Positions 3,347-6,386 of a DNA stretch of 6,386 bases are shown piece by piece. The DNA lies in the NCBI GenBank assembly GCA_031267485.1, contig JAIRYY010000264.1, positions 1-6,386 on the forward strand, given 5' to 3'. The stretch is from Tannerella sp. (GTDB lineage Bacteria > Bacteroidota > Bacteroidia > Bacteroidales > Tannerellaceae). The translations under genes and the position numbers were made by a program. Under the pieces are notes generated by a model. That model made no database searches. It saw only the letters and a program-made list of their open reading frames with translations, and had not been told where the DNA came from. How positions within the stretch are numbered: position 1 is the first letter of the stretch; each line of letters begins with the position of its first letter.

Positions 3347-6193
3347 TTATTTAAAAAGATTCATTTGGCCGTCGTCCTGTCTGCCGTCGCCGTCCTGCCC
3401 GCCGCCGTTGTCCGTGTCGCCGCCGTCCGCCGTCTCTCCGGCGAAGCGTACCGGCTCGAGTTCGGTTATGCGGTCAACCTCAAACGTTGTGAGGCGTTTG
3501 CCTCTGGCCTTGAAACTTTTGATGCCGATGAACGATTCGGCGTCGATGACGAGCGGGGCGCGAAAGGCATCGTTTCCGCCGAATACCACTTCCACGCGGG
3601 GGTATGCGTGGTCGGAGAGCAGATAGAGCGAGTTGGAGCCGTTTTCCCCCAGGAGATTTTGCCGCCGGCTCGCCGTTTCCATCCGGAAGCGTTTCAGGTA
3701 CGGGAAGCGCTGGTCGGCATCGTGCAGGACGGCGGTCCAGACCTTGTTGGCGTCGAAGCGTTCCATCCGGAGTATGCTGTCTTCGTAGTGGTTGCTCAGG
3801 TCGTAGCTTGTCGTGTAAAATTCGCCGTTGCGAAGGACGACCAGAATCTGGTCGTCGCCGTGAAATTCGCCGAGCGCGTCGCCGCGTCCGTCGCAGTTCA
3901 GGCGCAGCACGTCGCGGTCGAACCAGACCTGCCGGCCGCCCAGCGTGGAGGTCCCCTTCTGCCGGAGGCTTATCCTGTATATCTCCGCCTTGGTGAGGAC
4001 GTTGCCCATTGAACTGCGGCCTTTTATCATTATTTCGCTGAAGTTTTTTTCGAAAGTCATCACTTTCTGCCGGAGCCGGGGGCGGAGGACGATTTTTACG
4101 GTTTCGGCCTCTCCGTTCGGGTTTGCGCTGAAGTAGAGGATGGCGGAATCGGGCGTGCCCTGCGTGACGTCGTATTCGCGGTCGCGGGTGATGCCCGTCA
4201 CGGCGAAGCGCTTGATGAAATTGCGCCGTGTGGCGCCGTCGCGGTATATCGCGTTGTAGATTGTGCGCGTGTCGTTCCGCTTGAAAACGTTCAGGTAAAG
4301 GATGTCCCGGCCGACGAAGATTTTGTCGCTCACCCGGATAATCCGGTACGTTCCGTTTTTGTAGAAGAGGATGACGTCGTCGATTTCGGAGCAGTTGCAG
4401 ACGTATTCGTCGCGTTTGAGGGCGGTGCCGATGAATCCTTCCTCGCGGTTGATGTACAGTTTTTCGTTGGCCTCAATCACTTTCGTGGCGACGATCGTGT
4501 CGAAGTTGCGCAGTTCGGTGTGCCGCGGCCAGGCGGCGCCGTATTTTTCCTTCAGGGTGGCAAACCAGTCGACGGTGTAGTCGACGATGTGCGCCAGGTG
4601 TGCGTCGATCCGTTCCATTTCGGCTTTAATGCGTGCAATGAGTTCGTTATTGCTGTCGATGTTGAATCGCAGGATGCGTCCCATTTTTATTTCCATCAGG
4701 CGCATGATGTCGTCGCGTGTCACGGCGCGTATGAAGTCCGGCTTGAACGGTTCGAGGCGTCCGTCGATATGCTGCACGGCAATCTCCATTGACGTCGCGT
4801 TTTCAAATCCGGGGTCTTTGTAGATGCGTTCGACGATGAATATGCGTTCCAGGGAGGCGTAAAAGAGCTGCTCCTCCTGTTCGGCGCGGTGGATTTCCAG
4901 CTCGCCGCGCAGCAGCGCCAGCGTCTGGCCGGCCGAATGGCGCAGGACGTCGCTTACGGTCAGGAAGCGCGGATTGTGTTCCTCGATCACGCAGCAGTTC
5001 GGCGATATGCTTATCTCGCAGTCGGTGAAGGCGTAGAGCGCGTCGATCGTCTTGTCGGACGATACGCCCGGCGCCAGGTGGACGAGTATTTCGGCCTCGC
5101 GCGCCGTGTTGTCGTCTATCTTCTTGATTTTTATCTTCCCCTTGTCGTTCGCCCGGAGGATGGAATCGATGAGCGTGGACGTGTTGCGCCCGTAGGGAAT
5201 CTCCGTTATGACGAGGGTGCGGCTGTCGAGTTTGCCGATTTTCGCGCGTACCTTGACGACGCCGCCCCGTTCGCCGTCGTTGTAGCGGGAGACGTCGATG
5301 GAGCCGCCCGTCTGGAAATCGGGATAGAGGACGAACGGTTCGCCCCGCAGGTGGGCAATCGCCGCGTCGAGAATCTCGTTGAAATTGTGCGGCAGAATCT
5401 TGGACGAAAGCCCGACGGCGATGCCTTCGGCGCCCTGGGCGAGCAGCAGCGGGAATTTTACGGGCAGGGAGACGGGTTCCCGGTTGCGGCCGTCGTACGA
5501 GAGTTTCCAGACGGTGGTCTTCGGATTGAACACGACGTCGAGCGCGAATTTCGACAGGCGCGCCTCGATGTATCGCGGTGCGGCGGCTCCGTCGCCCGTC
5601 AGGATGTTGCCCCAGTTGCCCTGGCAGTCGACGAGCAGGTCTTTCTGTCCCAGCTGCACGAGCGCGTCGCCGATGGAGGCGTCGCCGTGGGGGTGAAACT
5701 GCATGGTGTGGCCGACGATATTCGCCACCTTGCTGTACCGCCCGTCGTCGAGTATCTTCATCGAATGGAGAATGCGGCGCTGCACGGGCTTGAGGCCGTC
5801 GTTGATATGCGGCACGGCGCGTTCGAGAATGACGTACGAGGCGTAGTCGAGAAACCAGCTCTGGTACATTCCCGAAAGCAGATGTCCGCCGTCGCCCATC
5901 CCCGGCACCCGGTAGGCCGAACGGGCTGTTTCGGCAGGAAGGCCGCCGCCGTCTTCGCTGTCCGGCGCGGAAGGGCCGCCGCCGTCTTCTTTGCTTTCTC
6001 CCGGTGTGTAGTTACCGTCATCTTCTCCGTCCGGCGCGAAACCGCTGTCATCTTCTCCGTCCGGCGCGGAGCTGCCGCCGTCTTCCTCGCTTTCTCCAGG
6101 CGCGGAGTTACCGCCGCCGTCTTCGTCCGGCGCAAAACCGTCGCCGTCTTCCGGCAGACCGTCAATTGTTTGTTTTTCCTTATTATCCGACAT
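3347..6193 (-). CDS. parC: DNA topoisomerase IV subunit A (ParC)
   Basis: This is the DNA-cleaving subunit of topoisomerase IV, which with ParE passes one duplex through another to decatenate chromosomes. I start it at ATG 6191-6193 (948 residues). An in-frame TTG at 6239-6241 lies inside the -7 promoter element, so it is unlikely to be used. Residues 18-87 are an acidic Gly/Asp/Pro-rich tandem-repeat extension; the core starts near 104 (HLLSGMYQSWFLDYA). The quinolone-region motif is HPHGDASIGD (167-176), the catalytic Tyr is 208 in AAPRYIEARL, and IAVGLSS follows. A long coiled-coil and tower region precedes C-terminal beta-pinwheel blades (for example FYKNGTYRI, LVVLRNGEFYTTSYD). The gyrase-specific QRRGGKG box is absent, supporting ParC over GyrA. 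The tail is acidic and ends QMNLFK. It is longer than E. coli ParC (752), mostly from the extension and C-terminal region. It is the first gene of a three-gene operon; parE is not in the window. Confidence 0.96.
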   Translation of the reverse strand: MSDNKEKQTIDGLPEDGDGFAPDEDGGGNSAPGESEEDGGSSAPDGEDDSGFAPDGEDDGNYTPGESKEDGGGPSAPDSEDGGGLPAETARSAYRVPGMGDGGHLLSGMYQSWFLDYASYVILERAVPHINDGLKPVQRRILHSMKILDDGRYSKVANIVGHTMQFHPHGDASIGDALVQLGQKDLLVDCQGNWGNILTGDGAAAPRYIEARLSKFALDVVFNPKTTVWKLSYDGRNREPVSLPVKFPLLLAQGAEGIAVGLSSKILPHNFNEILDAAIAHLRGEPFVLYPDFQTGGSIDVSRYNDGERGGVVKVRAKIGKLDSRTLVITEIPYGRNTSTLIDSILRANDKGKIKIKKIDDNTAREAEILVHLAPGVSSDKTIDALYAFTDCEISISPNCCVIEEHNPRFLTVSDVLRHSAGQTLALLRGELEIHRAEQEEQLFYASLERIFIVERIYKDPGFENATSMEIAVQHIDGRLEPFKPDFIRAVTRDDIMRLMEIKMGRILRFNIDSNNELIARIKAEMERIDAHLAHIVDYTVDWFATLKEKYGAAWPRHTELRNFDTIVATKVIEANEKLYINREEGFIGTALKRDEYVCNCSEIDDVILFYKNGTYRIIRVSDKIFVGRDILYLNVFKRNDTRTIYNAIYRDGATRRNFIKRFAVTGITRDREYDVTQGTPDSAILYFSANPNGEAETVKIVLRPRLRQKVMTFEKNFSEIMIKGRSSMGNVLTKAEIYRISLRQKGTSTLGGRQVWFDRDVLRLNCDGRGDALGEFHGDDQILVVLRNGEFYTTSYDLSNHYEDSILRMERFDANKVWTAVLHDADQRFPYLKRFRMETASRRQNLLGENGSNSLYLLSDHAYPRVEVVFGGNDAFRAPLVIDAESFIGIKSFKARGKRLTTFEVDRITELEPVRFAGETADGGDTDNGGGQDGDGRQDDGQMNLFK
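5933..6142 (-). repeat. Tandem repeat encoding the acidic ParC N-terminal extension
   Basis: The coding DNA is built from in-frame units of 30, 36 and 39 bases that end in the plus-strand core TCCGGCGCG(G/A)A or a variant. They encode about six units of the form (S/F/Y)(A/T)P(D/G)-acidic-Gly. Two neighbouring 30-base units share 22 identical bases (6017-6038 and 6047-6068), which suggests recent duplication. All units keep the reading frame. Confidence 0.85.
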
Positions 6194-6238
6194 AATTTTC
6201 AAATTCCGACAATGATAGGTGAATGAAAAAAATTCCGG

Positions 6239-6270
6239 CAAATATAATCATTTTATCGTTAATGCGAAAA
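6239..6270 (-). promoter_or_regulatory. Probable promoter of the parC-DUF3316-S41 operon
   Basis: On the minus strand TATATTTG (6246-6239) matches TAnnTTTG exactly. The -33 position holds TTTT (6270-6267) at a spacing of 20 instead of a clear TTG, so the match is partial. A start a few bases downstream would give a leader of about 40 bases before the ATG at 6193 and would exclude the upstream in-frame TTG as a start codon. Confidence 0.55.
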
Positions 6271-6276
6271 CGCATT
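6261..6276. repeat. Short inverted repeat upstream of parC
   Basis: AATGCG (6261-6266) and CGCATT (6271-6276) form a perfect 6-bp inverted repeat around AAAA. It sits over the -33 region of the presumed parC promoter, where a repressor or activator could bind. Two further plus-strand copies of CGCATTT start at 6289 and 6311. The remaining upstream DNA to 6386 shows no gene I can support. Confidence 0.4.
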
Positions 6277-6386
6277 TTTCCATGGCGGCGCATTTTGCCC
6301 GGTCGTTTTCCGCATTTGCGGCGACGGGACGGAGCGGCGGGCGTCAGGGATGTTGCATGGCGCGGACGGCGCAAAAAAAAACGGAA

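Noticed and set aside
3029..4012. Plus-strand open frame of 327 codons spanning the DUF3316-parC junction
   Set aside because: It crosses the boundary of two genes on the other strand, is Ala/Val/Arg-rich, and has no supporting promoter or motif.
4889..6226. Long plus-strand open frame (445 codons) opposite parC
   Set aside because: It is antisense to a clearly conserved topoisomerase. Its protein is an Arg/Val/Ala-rich sequence with no recognisable domain, as expected from GC-rich codon bias on the other strand.
6194..6241. Upstream in-frame TTG start extending ParC by 16 residues
   Set aside because: The TTG is part of the TATATTTG -7 element and would lie upstream of the expected transcript start; the added residues do not resemble a ParC N-terminus.
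6183..6374. Minus-strand frame of 63 codons upstream of parC
   Set aside because: It overlaps the parC promoter and start, begins with an Arg-rich run from GC-rich DNA and has no recognisable features.
6282..6386. Plus-strand frame open from ATG 6282 to the window edge, possibly a divergent gene
   Set aside because: The 35 visible codons give a low-complexity Ala/Arg/Gly sequence with no promoter or family resemblance; more sequence to the right would be needed.

Overview
The window reads as chromosomal DNA of a Bacteroidota species, most likely Bacteroidales. Three things point there. Two tRNA genes and the large operon sit behind the Bacteroidota-type -7 element TAnnTTTG. The large protein is a topoisomerase IV A subunit of the kind seen in Bacteroides and Alistipes. 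The companion genes (a DUF3316-like envelope protein, a tricorn-like S41 lipoprotein and a DUF5053-like small protein) are typical of that group. The GC-rich main operon (60-65% in two 60-base stretches I counted) would fit a high-GC genus such as Alistipes, but that assignment is inference only.

Layout, left to right. Positions 22-185 hold a complete tRNA-Pro(GGG) unit on the plus strand: promoter, gene and a hairpin terminator that could work in both directions. Positions 274-781 are an AT-rich island (about 33% GC over 301-780) with two small minus-strand genes, one DUF5053-like and one unrecognised with a TTG start. Positions 844-1021 hold a minus-strand tRNA-Leu(TAG) unit with its own promoter and a strong terminator. 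From 1031 to 6193 one minus-strand operon runs parC, then a DUF3316-family secreted protein, then an S41 peptidase-like lipoprotein, with gaps of only 7 and 20 bases. Positions 6194-6386 are the parC upstream region, with a TATATTTG -7 element and a small inverted repeat.

How the genes relate. ParC, with ParE encoded elsewhere, decatenates chromosomes. The two downstream genes encode exported envelope proteins with no obvious link to DNA topology, so the tight spacing is a conserved-neighbourhood question rather than a pathway. No terminator is visible between the S41 gene and tRNA-Leu, so the operon may read through the tRNA and stop at its terminator. The small AT-rich genes look like acquired or leftover accessory DNA lodged between two tRNA units.

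The most notable features are in ParC. It has an acidic tandem-repeat N-terminal extension of about 100 residues and an acidic C-terminal tail ending in a sliding-clamp-binding-like QMNLF. I see no CRISPR array, insertion sequence, phage structural gene or obvious new defence system.
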